Below, in pieces: positions 36,441 to 48,781 of a stretch of DNA of 64,000 nucleotides. Both the position numbers and the translations under genes were made by a program. The DNA lies in contig OX422213.1 of assembly GCA_949130495.1 (NCBI GenBank), positions 56,890,678-56,954,677 of the forward strand, written 5' to 3'. The DNA is from Sambucus nigra. Lineage: Eukaryota > Streptophyta > Magnoliopsida > Dipsacales > Adoxaceae. Under the pieces are notes generated by a model. It was not told the origin of the DNA and did not search any database. It saw nothing but the letters and a program-made list of their open reading frames with translations. Within the stretch, counting starts at the first letter, position 1. Each line of letters begins with the position of its first letter.

Positions 36441-36773
36441 GTGGACTTTGACCCGATTCTTGAATGGGAATGTTATTTTGAGATGGTTCATCTCATGGGC
36501 TATTCACTTTCACTAGCCTCACCTCCCCTTCCATTTAAAGAACCTTGGGGATGTCATTTTAATTTTTTCGAGATTAATGTGCTCTTGTCCCCCATTTTAT
36601 CCAAATCCCCAATCACCCCACTAATGTTTTTAATCGGTGATGGTTCATTTCTTACGCCTTACAAATGCCTTCCGTTGTTCAAATGGAATTCTTATTTTCC
36701 GGGCGGAAAGCTTTCAAAGGAGGGACCATCGCTTATTCCTCAAAGCCAAATCGTATTTTGGTCGGACACTTAA
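36441..36773 (+). pseudogene. Degenerate ORF of N, homologous to the X ORF
   Basis: An open piece of 110 codons; related text with stops extends upstream toward ~36,150. Its last ~55 residues match the C-terminal part of the 332-aa protein of element X: F-L-I-G-D-G-S-F, then C-L-P-L-F-K, then G-G, then L-I-P-Q-S and I-V-F-W, in the same order and spacing. Flanking non-coding sequence is also shared (A-A-C-A-T-G-T-T-T-T-G-T near 36,938; GAGGGCAATGCAACATTTAA near 37,038). Function unknown. It has no zinc knuckle, protease or polymerase motif. Confidence 0.65.
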
Positions 36774-37037
36774 AATTTAGACTTCTAGTGTATAGTTAGT
36801 TAGAAGTCCGAATAGTAGGTTGTAAATAGTTAGTTTTTTTATTCTTTCTTTCTTTATTATTTTCTTTCCTTTTAATTTAGTCTAGTGTAATTAGTCAAAC
36901 TTTGTGTTATTTATTTTCTTTATGCTCGGTACTAACATGTTTTGTTCATTCTTTGGACCCGTAATAATGGGGATTGCTCTAATTTTGGGTAATATCATTC
37001 TTTTCCTAATTTTGTGTTGTGTTCTTAATGAGCATTG

Positions 37038-37070
37038 AGGGCAATGCAACATTTAAGTTAGAGGGTGTGA
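37038..37070 (+). promoter_or_regulatory. PPT-like conserved block of N
   Basis: GAGGGCAATGCAACATTTAA followed by GTTAGAGGGTGTG. The same block follows the ORF of element X at about 49,947. It resembles the sequence before the 3' LTR PPT (AATGTGTAAGTTGGGGG at 38,722), so it may be an internal second polypurine site. Confidence 0.45.
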
Positions 37071-37854
37071 GATATTTTATCCATTCCATGTTTAGTCCAT
37101 GGATTTTATCACATGTTAGTTATAAAGCATGTTTTTTGTTAAAAATTAAAAAATTTCAAAAATATTTTCTTTCCTTTTTCTTCTTTGTTGGGCATTTTGC
37201 CTTGTTTCCGATTATAAATTTCAATAATTGTCCGATCCAATAGATAATTCAACAACGCGTGTTCTCGATTTTAGAAGTTATTAGACTTTAGTCCTCAAAT
37301 CATTGATAATATCAATAACTTCATGAATTAAACTTTATCCAATGAGCATTTGCGCTTTCCTTATTATATTGATTTGGTTTAAGATTTTTATAAATCGGTA
37401 ATCTTTTGTTACATTTTATATACTTACATCGAGTGAGATTTGTGCTGTTTTTTTGCTTGTGAGTGCTATACACTTTTCTTTCCCCTTTGAAAACATTGAA
37501 TCTGTCGGTAATTTCTTTATTCTTTCATTTGATCATTCATTATTTCAATTTATATCTTGAAATCTGTTACTTGAGCATGATTTTCAAAGTTCGTTTTGAC
37601 TAGAGAATTGCGTAAACTTTATGAAATGATCATAGACAATCTTTGTTATATCACCCATATTAGCCTTGACCTCACCTTATCTTTCCCTAGTCAACCCCTT
37701 TGAGCCTAAATATATTCTTTCGTTTCATAAGCCCAAATCCCATAACCAACTCCACATTGGAGTTATAAACCATAAATATAACCTTACATACCTTTGTTTG
37801 GAATGTTACTTGGTATTGAATGATGTTATTGTTTTGTGGTTGCAATTAAGCATG

Positions 37855-37950
37855 AAAAGAGTGAGAAAAGTGAAGGGAAAAAGAAAAAAAAAAGTGAAAA
37901 AGCAAAAGAAAAACATGAGAAAAAGAAGAAAAGAAAAAGAAAGAGAAGGT
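37855..37950. repeat. Purine tract in element N
   Basis: A nearly pure A/G stretch of ~95 bp (GTGAGAAAAGTGAAGGGAAA at its start), ~0.8 kb before the 3' LTR. It is the counterpart of the tract in element A at 9,497-9,594. The lysine-rich open frame through it is a composition effect. Confidence 0.75.
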
Positions 37951-38732
37951 TTGTATATGTTTTATATAGTGTTCACTAATACTTGTTACTATCCAATTCA
38001 TATTTAATGCTTGTTTTGGAACATGTTTTCCAATTTTTTATATTGCCCACTATTTACCATTATCCCAAGTTTCATCCCTGAACACTTTGAATTCATACAT
38101 ATACCCTTCATTTCGTACCTTAACCCCTAACCTACATTACAACCCTATAAAGTTCTATGTTATCTTAGGGTGCATTTAATTTAAAAGTCATAATAGTTTG
38201 GATAATCTGTGAAAATGCATTTCGCCTCTTTTAATGTGCGGTATCTTTCATTGAGATTACAATTTTTAATTTCCTATATAGCATTCTTCATTAGTGACAT
38301 GTGTGAGACCTAGTTTCCATTTACATATACTCTTTATGACCGCGTGTCCCGTGTATTACCTCCATTTTCATAGTGAATTCATTTGTAGAGTGTAATATCT
38401 GGTGAGGATTGACTTATGCATGATTTTATGTTTATGCGGTTTATATAAGTTTTGTCTAAATCATACTTTTCATGTTCTCTCTTCTCTCCCACTTTTAAGG
38501 TTTCAATTCTATTAGGTGCATTCTATAATGTTAATAACAACGCTCTTTTGTTTGAATTCGTTCGATATGCTAATACCATGTAGGGGTTTAATGGCTTATT
38601 GCATACACTAAATTCAATTCTTCTCTCGCGAAAGTGGCTTTTATCTCTTTTGTACATATCTCCATTTTTGTGGTTTACTTATTTTTCTTCTTGCTTTGTA
38701 CTTCATTGCCAGAGAGTAGCAATGTGTAAGTT

Positions 38733-38747
38733 GGGGGGGGGGGGGGG
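38733..38747 (+). promoter_or_regulatory. Poly-G polypurine tract of element N
   Basis: Fifteen consecutive G directly before TGATTCAACAC of the 3' LTR. The PPT position is certain from LTR alignment; the pure G run is probably a slippage expansion of GGGGG. Confidence 0.75.
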
Positions 38748-40324
38748 TGATTCAACACAAATATTGTATTTTTCATCCCTTATACTTATGCATTTTAGTC
38801 CCCTTGGGTACCTTAATTCCTATATTTATGCTCGCTAACAGAAAACCTCCGTTTTAAATGTTAACACGCTATATGTGGTATAATTGATCTTTAGTAGGTA
38901 TTTCGGTGCTTAGTGTGAAGTTCGGTAGCTTTTAAAAAAAGTTCCATTGAATATTGTAGCTTCAGGGGCATTTTAGTAATTCTAGCATTCGTATTTTAAT
39001 CCCTACCTATTCATTCAAGTTGAAGCCCTTTGATTTCTCTTCGTGTGGCCCCTGACGGTGCATGAATCAGAGTTGTATCGAAGGAGTTATGGCATTTTTA
39101 GGATGGTTTTGACTTCAAAAGCACACTCAAGGGAACATTCAAAGGCATTTTTGTCATTTCATTAGTTGACTTTTTGGATTCTTTGATGTTCTATCCCTCT
39201 GAGTTATCTTCGCGTAGCATCCGATCATGCCTCATTCTGAGTCATAAGGAAGAAGTTTCGACATTTTCCGTAAAGTTGGACAAAGCTGAAACAACCAGAC
39301 CTATAGGGTGCGAATCGATTCGCGAAAGTGCGAATCGATTCGTTTTGCCATAGAATCTACTTTTTTTTATTTCTTCCATTTTCAAATCGATTCAAACAAG
39401 TCCGAATCAATTTGGTCCCCCATTTTTAGATTTCATTTTATTACAATTATGCCATTTTGGGGTTACAACTTTCTCTCATTTTGAGAAATATCTCATTTAT
39501 GCAATAGATTTTAGGGTTTGGTTAGGGAGCTAAGCCCTTCTCCATTTTCCATTTCTTTGTAAGTTGTTCTTGTACTATTCATCATCCTCTCCATTAGTAT
39601 AGTTATTTTTCTTGATTTCTTGCTTTGATAATTAGATTTAATGATTTGTTGAATTAGTTAATTATGTTTATTTATTGCTTTCTTAGTTAATTAGTGTAAA
39701 TTAGTTTAGTTTCAATCCATGTCACTAGTTAAATAGGGTCAGGATTGCGTTTCTGCCATTAACGGGCGTCGAGCTCCGAAAGTTATATTTCACGTAAAAT
39801 TGAATTTAATTGAAACCTTGCGTATCAAAGTCAGATTGTTATGCATTTAACTTTGTTTGTCACGCGACATTAGTGTTTATAGCGATAATCCGAATTTAAT
39901 TCGGGTGTGACCATTTTCTGCTAAATGTTTGATATCACAACGTTGGATTGAATTGCTTATTGTGTGATGTTTATGCTTAATTGAAATGCTCGGTTAAATA
40001 TCTTTCGAATCGGGATTCTAATTATTAGTAGTTTAGCCCATGTGGTGCGAATGCAATCCCAATTCTCGCTTTTATATTTCTTAGAGTTAACTTCTTTATT
40101 TCCCCATTTTCTCCATAACACACCATCACATTTTACACTTTTATTCTTGAAGTAATAAATAAATTACCAATCTAATCAACACTCCCTGTGGATTTTCTAC
40201 GATACCCGACTTAGTGTTGTACTTGCCTCGCAAGTGTTGTGGTATCTTAGGTTTTTGTATTGAGGAGGTGAAACAAAAACAACAGTTAACGTTCCTACGC
40301 GATGCTACTTTTTACCCTAGATCC
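38748..40324 (+). mobile_element. 3' LTR of element N
   Basis: Collinear with the 5' LTR along its full length. It ends CCCTAGATCC where CCTTGATCA is expected. It carries two perfect CGAATCGATTCG dyads at 39,311 and 39,331, with a third, weaker pair near 39,385-39,410. Confidence 0.85.
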
Positions 40325-40924
40325 GACAAGTCAAAGTATGTACATTTTTTGTTCATTTTTTTATTGCATATATATTTATGGGCCAAACTATTAATTATCA
40401 TTATTACGGGATTGATATCCCCTATAATTTGGCATAGTTTATAGGAAATATTTGAACCCCACAACTTGTGAATACCAGCCTTTAATCATAATGAGTGTAT
40501 ATTAGTCTTACCGTTCCCATTATGGCAAATAATTTTTTAATCGAGGTTTGAATTATAAGGAGGGAATAAACTCCTTCCATATATCCTCCACCTCTATTTA
40601 TGGATCATCCTGTTAGGAATTCTACATCATGACTCGTCAATATTTAGAAGAAATGGTTGAATGAGCGAGTTGAAAAAATTTCCCACTTAAAGAGATAATT
40701 GACTGAGCAGTCTAAAGGATGTGGGTTGCTTCCACAACCTTAAACATTGTAGAAGAAGGATAATATTATTTTCTAAAATCCCTCCTACTAATAACAACAA
40801 CACAACATGTACGTCTATATGTCCATGAGTGGCATATCCTAATCGTCCCCAAGGAAGGCACTCCCATTTCCATGGATGATCTAATCCTAAAGGCTAACTG
40901 GTTTGGCTAGTAGAATCCAATGAC

Positions 40925-43538
40925 AACAATAATTCGACAAAATCTCAGCCTTCTAGGAAGTGTTGATTGCAAAGAAAAGGGTGAGTTTATTAAGAAAGAG
41001 TTGTAGGGATCATAACTTAACAAAGATGCCGAAATATCTTGTTAGAAAGTCTTTGCATCACAGGTCTACCTCCCTCTTTAACATTGATATAAAATCATCG
41101 GATCCCCCAAAGAAGTTATTTGTGCCAAAGGTCATAACATATGATGGCAAGATTTATCCAACCAATCATATTAGGCACTATTGGCAATTCATGTTCCTGT
41201 GGAGCCATAATGATATACTAATGTGCTATGTTTTCCTGTCTACTTTCAATGAGACCGGACTTAGACGGTTTACAAGATAGCCCCTAAATTATTATCTTTA
41301 TTCAGGGAATTATCCAAGAAATTTATTGCTCATTTTATCAATAGTAGCAAGAAAGTGAAGGAAATTGACTTCCTAATTACCATCAGAATGAAAAAAAATG
41401 AGTCTCTTAGGAAGTATGTTCAATGAAATTTATAATTGCAATGAGACATTGGTCACTTAGTGTTTTAAATTTGGACTTTCCATATACAACGATCTTAATC
41501 AATCGCTCACTAAGAACACGACATAATCAATGGATGATCTGATGGCAAGTATTGAAAAGTATACTAAGGTATAGTATGAGCTCCTCAATGTTGAGAATTG
41601 GTTCATTGAGTCTTATAATCCATATAAGTAGAAATGCTTATAGAAAGGATCAAAAGGAGGACCACAACCGACCTCTTCCAAAAAGGAAGGAAAAGAACAA
41701 ATCATAAGGGACGATCAAGGAATTCGATTAATGGGAATGCCTACCAAGTAGTAGATACCTTTTTTTAATGAGACAATATACAATATCCTTCCTCAAATAA
41801 ATATACAGCTTACTACAAGAATCCCCTAAGATAGAGAGCGATCTAATTAAGAGAGACATCAAACTATAGTGCACTTATCATCAAGATCATAACTACAAGC
41901 CGGAGAACTTCAATATTCTTAAGAATAACCTGTAAGACCTTGTCTAGGTTGGACATATCAAATAATACATTGATGTTAACAAAACAAAACCTTCAGGTCG
42001 ATTCCATGCCACACATAAATAGGATGATTATCACTTTCCACTACTAGGAATGATTATAGCAATACATCATTACACTAATACATCCTAATGCACATGCAAT
42101 AAGCTTCCAAAAAAATTAAAATTACAATCATAAGTATTGTAGATGGGGATATCGAAGACGATCCTCAACGAGATAGCATGCAAAGGTTTATTTTGATAAT
42201 ATGATCATGTTCTTTCATGAGGTCTTAGTCTGCATCAACCTTCCCTATATATGCACCTTAATTTATACTCTTAGGATGGAGAATTTTGATATAAATATTA
42301 TAATGGTTGATTAGGGGAGATCCTTAGAGATCATTTATGTTAACTTGATCTAAACATGTATACAACATCTAAGGCTTGGATACAAAGGTCGGTCCTCTGA
42401 TCTCTTTAAATGGCAATATGGAGATACTATTGGGGAAAATCAAGTTGCTAATTATGGTTGTCCCTATTAATTATGAGATTATGCTTCATGTTATCGAATG
42501 ACAACCATCTTATAACTCCATTTTAGGTATAGGATTACTCCACACCATGAGGGTTGTGCCTTTTTTATGCATTAGAAATTCAAGTTCTTGGCTTATTTTG
42601 GAATTATTGAAGTCAAAAGCGATCAAGTGGAAGTACAAACTGTTTGTTTCCCACTATCAAACCCAAATAAGTCAAACCCAAGCATATTTAAGATGGTGAC
42701 GATTCAAAGGGAGATCATACCATATAGTAACCAAAGGTCAGTCGTTCGAGGTGGAGGGGACGATACTCATGACCACCGATCGAGTGATGGAGGAACTCAA
42801 AGTTGAGCCTTTAGAATCATCACAACTGGAGAAGACTTTCCTATCGATTCTGAACTATCAGAAAATAATGTAGTACAACTCATTCATTTTCTTAAAATAA
42901 ATGCCGACATATCTATTTAGAAGTGTTATGATCTTCTAGGAATCGACTCTGACATTGCTTCTCACCAATTTCACATGGATTCTATGTGTCATCCTGTTAG
43001 TCAGAAGTGGATGATATAAGGTCCAAAAAAAGGTCAAGGCAATTAAGGATGAATTTTATAATCTACTGCATGCCAAATCCATTAAAAGAAGTCTAATTTC
43101 TAGATTCGGTCTATGAGACAATAAGGGTTGGTCACCAAACCTAGGATAGTAAACAAAGTAACACAGTCTTACTAAAGAAGAAGAAAAGTTAAAAGTTGAA
43201 AGTTTATGTTGATTTTAAAAACCTCAACAAGGCCGGCCTAAAATATAGTTTCCTTCTCCGTATAATTGATCAGTTCACTGATTCAATTGTAGGCCATTAA
43301 CAAATGAGTTTTGTGGAATACTACTCAAGCTATCCCCAAATTCCCTTATTCATCCCGATCAAAAGAAAACCTCATTTATTATAACTTTAACCCTCTATTA
43401 CTACAAAGTCCATGTCGTTTAGTTTCAACGACATTGGGGAAATGTATCAACGACTTGTAAATATGTGTAGGAACAGGTTTATATTGATGGCATGCTCATA
43501 AAACATAATCATGCGTCTGACCACACCAGGGATCTACA
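40925..43538 (+). pseudogene. Gypsy gag-pol remnant P
   Basis: Plus-strand readings in shifting frames give, in order: a gag segment (40,960-41,280) with P-P-K-K-L-F-V-P and Y-D-G-K, and gag continuation to ~41,720. A protease-to-RT linker near 42,490-42,560 reads Y-N-S-I-L-G-I. RT starts at ~43,200 (Y-V-D-F-K-N-L-N-K-A) and continues to ~43,480. This order and the gag style fit a non-chromoviral (Tat-type) gypsy polyprotein different from T. The remnant stops at 43,538, exactly where the CACTA terminus begins, so the CACTA element inserted into it. Many stops; no LTR recognised. Confidence 0.6.
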
Positions 43539-43735
43539 CACTACACCAAAATGGTCAAATTGGCACCCTTTAACCGTCCAGATTTGTCACAGTCAATGAT
43601 CGTGACAAGGCCGTGACAAAGGCTTGTCACGGTCATTGACCGTGACAAGTCCATGACAACTATACTTGTCATGGACATGTCACGGTCATTGACCGTGACA
43701 ATCCTATAAAGTTGTCATGTTCAAGGACCGTGACA
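43539..43735. repeat. CACTA left TIR and subterminal palindromes
   Basis: Copies of a 23-bp palindrome whose core is GTCACGGTCATTGACCGTGA lie at 43,585 (diverged), 43,625, 43,678 and 43,712 (diverged), with half-sites GTCATGGACATGTC and CCGTGACA between them. In CACTA elements subterminal repeats bind the transposase-encoded DNA-binding protein. Confidence 0.85.
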
Positions 43736-43884
43736 TGTCCGTGACAATTCAGTCAGTAAAACAAACCTCCCTCTTCTTTTTTCCCACTGATTCTAATTCC
43801 CTCCATTTATCTCTCTCTCTAGCGACTGCACTCTCTCTCTCTCTCTACAATTTTGGTACGTTTTTTCTCTCTCTATTTCTCCTC

Positions 43885-44195
43885 CATTTATGTATATGTG
43901 TATGTATATGTGCGTGTGTGTGTATATATATGTGTGTAAATATGTGTGTGTGGTGTATATATGCATGTGTGGGGGGGAGGGGGGCAACGCTGTGGGGAGG
44001 GGAGGGGGTGTATATGTGCGCACGTGTGTGTGTGTGTGTGTATATGCGTGTGTGTATATGTGCGTGTGTGTGTATATGTGTGTGTATGTGTGTGCGCGTA
44101 TGGTGGGCAGTGGCAGTGGGTGGGAGGGGGCAGGGCTGGGGGGTGTGGGTGGGCAGGGGGCAGGGGGTGTGGGGCTGTGTGTGTATGTGTGTATT
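43885..44195. repeat. GT/TA microsatellite with G-rich blocks
   Basis: (TG)n/(TATG)n text with GGGGGGGAGGGGGG near 43,970, GGGGAGGGGAGGGGG near 43,996 and repeated GGGG blocks at 44,120-44,175. The 161-, 121- and 86-codon frames through it are artefacts of the repeat. The G blocks could form quadruplexes. Confidence 0.75.
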
Positions 44196-45137
44196 TTTTT
44201 AATTAAAATTTTATTTGTTTATTTGATATTGCCCCCTTGTAAAAGAATTGATTGATTACATATTGATTTTGGTTGTTAATGTTTTTAGTAAATTAATAAT
44301 TAGTGCCCCTTTCATATGCAAGTAGGATTGCCCCTCATTGTAAATTAGTAAATTAATAATTATATACTTTAATTGTTAGTTTAATTGATGAAAAGAATTA
44401 ATTGAGTAGATGAATTAGAAGGAGTACGGGATACACGTTTGTTGTTTCCATTGCTGTTGGATTATAGTGGATTGATGTTGGGTTGGTTAATTTAAAAAGT
44501 GGCATGACAACTGGATTATTGTCCATATGGGGGTGAGATTTTTTAACTTTTTTTGAAAATTACTTTGTATAACGAACAATATATATATATATAGTATGAT
44601 AATTAAATGAAACATACTTGAAATTACATATAGTGCGCATAGATACTTGCCTTCTAGTTCTTATGCGCACGGATTCAATAACCTTTAGACCCATTCAAGA
44701 CTCATTACCCCTGTAATGAGATCTCTTGAATTGTCCCGTTTGGATAGTTTAGGACTGCATAATTTATGTATAATAATATTCTTAGTGGATTAAAGTTGTT
44801 ACTTTTGGAGGAAGTTCTGAAGTCGTATCCTAATGTTCTCTGGGTACATACTAGATTGACGAGTATATGTTGTCGAATTTTTCTCAAATCGTAACAATGT
44901 GCATGAGTTGTTAAGTATATTACATAAATATGCGGTCTTGAATGGGATAGGACCACTCACCCTTTAGAGGAGATTGAGGAAGTAGTAATCTCTATTATAA
45001 ATTGAATTTGAAATTTAAAAATCTAATATAAATAAGACATAATTAAATGAAACATACTATAAATCTATGTTTTGTTTATACTAATCCATGAATATACGCT
45101 TCTTACCTTTAATAGGTTATTAGTTGTGGTAGCTGTG

Positions 45138-46540
45138 ATGGGATATCCGAAATACAAAGAGTGGATGGGTGAGACAAATAGAATGGGGGATGTGTTTCGT
45201 AGAAGTGCTAATGAATTTGTGAAATACGCAAAGAGATGTCATAATGATGAAGAGTTTTCGTGTCCGTGTGCTAGGTGTAAGAATGGTAAGGCATTTGAAT
45301 GGAAAACAGTTGAACTACATTTGTTAAGTATGCAAGATATTTATCGATTTTGGAGTTTTCACGGTGAATTGAAAGTTCCTTTTGTCCCCGAACAACCTTT
45401 ACAACCCTTCAACAAGTAGGATAGATGTAGAAGAGGATGACGTAGATCATAATATGTTAGAGGATTTAGTTGATGATGCGTACGGATTTTATGAAGCAGA
45501 GGAGAATGAGGTTACTGATGATGTACAAGGTTCAAGTGCTCGTGAAGATATCACGATAAACCTTGACGATGGCTGCTAAAGTTTAAAATTTAAGGTGACC
45601 CAACCATTATACTCTGGCTATGAGAAAGATCAAACAACTTTACATGCCATGGTTGGTTTGCATAGTTTAAAGACGCAATACGGTTTGTATGGATATAGCG
45701 TGACAGGAATTATGAATTTGGTGAAGCGCTTACTACCCAAGGTGAATACGCTTCCAAATAGCTATCAAGCTATGAAGAATAGTTTGAAAGGTTTGGGAAT
45801 GAAGTATAAATCGATTCATGCTTGTGTGTATGACTGCATTCTATACTAAAAGGAGTATGAAAATCTTGATCGTTGTCTGGTATGCGATGAACCTAGATAT
45901 GTCCAATCTATTGGTAAGGAAGGAACATGCTCAAAAGTGCCTCAAAAAGTGTTGAAATATTTTCCCATTCGGTCTAAATTAAAGCAATTTTTCAAAGTAC
46001 CATGGATAGCAGAGCCAATGACTTGGCATACTAGGGTAGAAGTAGGGGTAATCTCATGCGTCATCCTATTGATTCTACATCTTGTAGGAGGAGGAATTGT
46101 GAGTATCCTAATTTTTCTCGAGAAAAGTGCAACATTTGTTTGTGTATATCAATAGATGGTTTCAATCCATTTGAAAATTTAAGCACCAATCAGAGTGTAT
46201 GGCCAGTGATCCTAGCCCCACTCAACCTCCCTCCTTCACAATGTATGAGACCTGAATTTTCGATGATGTCTTTGTTGATACCTGGGCTAAAGGCACCAAG
46301 TGATGACATCTACGTCTACCTGGATCCTTTGGTACAAAAATTAAATGAGTTGTGGGAAGAGGGTGTGTAATCATTTGACTCTTTTAGAAAAGAAAAGTTT
46401 ACACTCAAAGCTATGTTTATGTGGGCAATTAATGATTTTTCACCTCATGGGACATTATCCGGTTGTGTAGTACATGGTTATTTGGTATGTCCTGTTTGTG
46501 GAGAGGAGACTGAATCTCTTTGTTTATCTGCTAGCTAAAA
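45138..46540 (+). pseudogene. CACTA TNP2-type transposase, broken
   Basis: ATG 45,138 opens with M-G-Y-P-K-Y-K-E-W-M and a transposase-associated domain: F-V-K-Y-A, then C-P-C-A-R-C-K-N, then W-S-F-H-G-E, to ~45,390. An acidic linker follows. The TNP2 core (Transposase_21 family) starts at P-L-Y-S-G (~45,604) and has I-H-A-C-V-Y-D-C (~45,815), C-L-V-C-D-E-P-R-Y (~45,876), K-V-L-K-Y-F-P-I (~45,949) and W-P-V-I-L-A-P-L-N-L-P-P (~46,200). It reads on to C-P-V-C-G near 46,490. Frameshifts near 45,390, 45,580, 46,060 and 46,160 and stops near 45,850 and 46,370 break it, and the C-terminal half is missing. The function would be cut-and-paste excision at CACTA ends. Confidence 0.8.
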
Positions 46541-46679
46541 AAATATTTACTCAGGAATATATGCTTGACTCGACCAATATTGATGACACTGATGAGTTCG
46601 TTGATGATAGTGGTCATGTGAGGGGAAAACAAGTGAAATTAATGAGTTTGTAAATTAACAAGTAACTCGTTATATATTT

Positions 46680-47196
46680 AACACACATGAAGATGTCGAA
46701 GAATGGAAAAAGTAAGTTAAAATTATTTTTGATGATAACTCGAATTTGAATTTTTTTTTCAATTTGTAATAAATATTCCAATTTGTACTTTATCAATCCA
46801 TTTTTAATTCTTTTAGTTGATTTGCATTTTATCATTTTCACTGCTGTGTGGTGTGCGTGTGTGTGGACAGTAGGGGTGGGGGTGGGGATGTTTTTGATTT
46901 TTAGTAATTGTACATATTACGAGTTAGATGCTGTTGTTTTGGAATTCAGAATTATGGTGTTAAACAGTAACAATTCATTTGGGTTTGTAGTAATTGTAAA
47001 TATTTGCATGTCTTCTTCTAATTCATTTTGATTTGTACTAATAAATTTTTTTTACTAGAAAATGTCTCCTTCAGGTATTAAGGATGATGATGATGATGAT
47101 GATTATGATGATGTCGTCTGAGCTTGGTGGTAGCGAAGGCGACGAGGGATCCTCGGCCCCTAGGCTCTCCAAATATGAAAAATTGGGGATGGCCAT
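46680..47196 (+). repeat. 517-bp direct duplication, copy 1
   Basis: This segment recurs at 57,461-57,979 with only a handful of differences: one T/A-run indel, one extra GAT unit in the other copy and about three substitutions. It begins AACACACATGAAGATGTCG and ends GGGGATGGCCAT. Here it is followed directly by the LTR of element X; in copy 2 the CACTA sequence continues. It contains the start of the second CACTA coding region. Confidence 0.9.
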
Positions 47197-48630
47197 TGAT
47201 TAGGCATAAATTCTTCACATTTATCCCCTTAATTTCAGTATTTTTATGATCCCGTTCAGTGTAAATAGATTGGATTTGTCTCATATTTATGCTACTAACC
47301 CTTTTTGGCAAGTATTTCGTATTTTGTGTATCTCCTATGTGTTTTACAGATATTTCATGCAAGTTAGTGCCAAAGAGAACTCAAAATAGTGAAAGAAACC
47401 AAGAATCGGGGAGTTGAGGGGCATTTTCGTAATTTTGTAGCCTTAGTTAGGAGGTGGGGCCAACTGGAAAGTTGAAGAGCTTTCAATTACAAGAACAGTG
47501 GAAAAAACGGCACCTCAATCCGAGCTACGATAAAGAAGTTATGCCCATTTGAAGTTGAGAAGAAATCCAAGAAAAAAGCTATCAGACCCGAACCGAACCG
47601 AAGCTGAGAAAAAAGAACCAGTCTGCCCATTTGTCACGCACCAGACCCGTTACGAAATTAGTCACACTCCAGATCCGTTACAAAATTAGTCACGCTTTCT
47701 ATGTGTGACAAATTGGCAGATACGGGATTTTTATTTTGTGCTTATCTTTTAGCCAAAAGAGTTTTATGTTTTGGGGACTCTTCTAAACGACCTCTAGCCT
47801 ATATATTTAGTCATTAGGACTCTTTTTATTCAGATTTCATTCATGTAAAAGCTCCATAACAAGTAGGAACATCTAGGAGAAGAATTTACATACTTTGCAC
47901 CATTAATTCAAGAGCTTTTTCGGTTTTTCTTCAATCTTTGATTTCTTCTTGCATGTTCTTGTGCTTCAGTCGTGGTAATTTTTATTTCCAGCACTTTTAT
48001 TATTATTTACCATGTTAGGCTAGGTTTTTAAAGGTTGGGATGCATGAACCCAACCTGATGTTGTAGTTGCTTGTGTATAAAATTAGTCCTCTGAATTTAG
48101 TGATTAATTACGACCGTATTGCGTAGTTACACAATAATTGTAGATCTTTATATCTCGTTTGCCTCTGGGTACTCGTGATGATTTAGAGTGCAATTCGAGT
48201 GCAACTATCGCGATACTGATTTACTTATCCTCAGATTAAGTATGACGCGGGCTTGAACCTCGTATACGTAATGCTTGGGAGTACTAAATTCCGGGTCAAA
48301 TTAATCAGTTAAATTTACGATTAGTTTTATACCATCAATACTCTAGGGTTGGGGGATTGTGTCTCTACCTTAATTTTTCCAATTAGTTTTAGTTAACTTC
48401 TTTATTTTTCCCTTTTTCCTTTGTCACTCAATCATCATCTTTTACACTTTATTTTTTGAAGTAATAAATCAATTAAAATCTATCAAACATTCCCTGTGGA
48501 TTCGATACCCAGACTCGCCACTATACCCCGCAAGAGTGTAGTTAAAGTTTAGGTTTTTTTTGTATTGTGGTTGGAAGCCGACAACAATGACTAGCGTATT
48601 TACACGGACGCTCGGTTTTCGACTCGATCA
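47197..48630 (+). mobile_element. LTR of element X
   Basis: TGATTAGGCATAAATTCTTC...GACTCGATCA, 1,434 bp, in clear relation to the LTR of element A. It lies directly after GGCCAT of the CACTA element. A CCGAACCGAACCGAAG stretch at ~47,587 takes the place of the dyad motif seen in other Athila-like LTRs here. A TATA-like CTATATATTTAG lies near 47,799. Confidence 0.85.
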
Positions 48631-48633
48631 AAA

Positions 48634-48651
48634 TGGCGCCGTTGCCGGGGA
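48634..48651 (+). promoter_or_regulatory. Primer binding site of element X
   Basis: TGGCGCCGTTGCCGGGGA, three bases after the LTR. This intact site is the hallmark PBS of Athila-type gypsy elements. Confidence 0.9.
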
Positions 48652-48781
48652 GTGTTTTGTTATAGATTATAATTGATTTACTATTTCGCAAGATATTTTT
48701 TTCTTTCTTTTAATTTTTTTTTGCAGGCTTGCACAATTGAGCGCCAAGAAACGTTGAATCCTTAGCCGCACACCTCTTTAA

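Larger units (their letters stand above)
34271..40324 (+). mobile_element. Non-autonomous Athila-like element N, two LTRs
   Basis: LTRs at 34,271-35,843 and 38,748-40,324 flank a 2.9-kb interior with an Athila-type PBS (mutated), a degenerate ORF related to that of element X, a purine tract and a poly-G PPT. The interior has no gag, protease, RT or integrase. No 5-bp target duplication is visible (GGGAC on the left, GACAA on the right), and the last LTR base differs from the expected CA. The LTRs have diverged noticeably, so insertion is old. Confidence 0.8.
43539..47196 (+). mobile_element. CACTA (En/Spm) transposon, left part
   Basis: It begins with CACTACACCAAAATGG, a typical CACTA terminal inverted repeat, followed by subterminal palindromic repeats, a GT/G-rich stretch and the TNP2 transposase remnant. 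It is interrupted at 47,196/47,197 by the LTR of element X and resumes at 57,461 with a duplicated segment. Total reconstructed span is 43,539 to ~59,785. Confidence 0.8.

Noticed and set aside
37666..38007. A 113-codon frame with a lysine-rich end in element N
   Set aside because: The basic part is the purine tract; no counterpart frame exists in element A.
43717..44255. Three overlapping long plus-strand frames (161, 121 and 86 codons)
   Set aside because: Translations are low-complexity products of the (TG)n/G-rich microsatellite.
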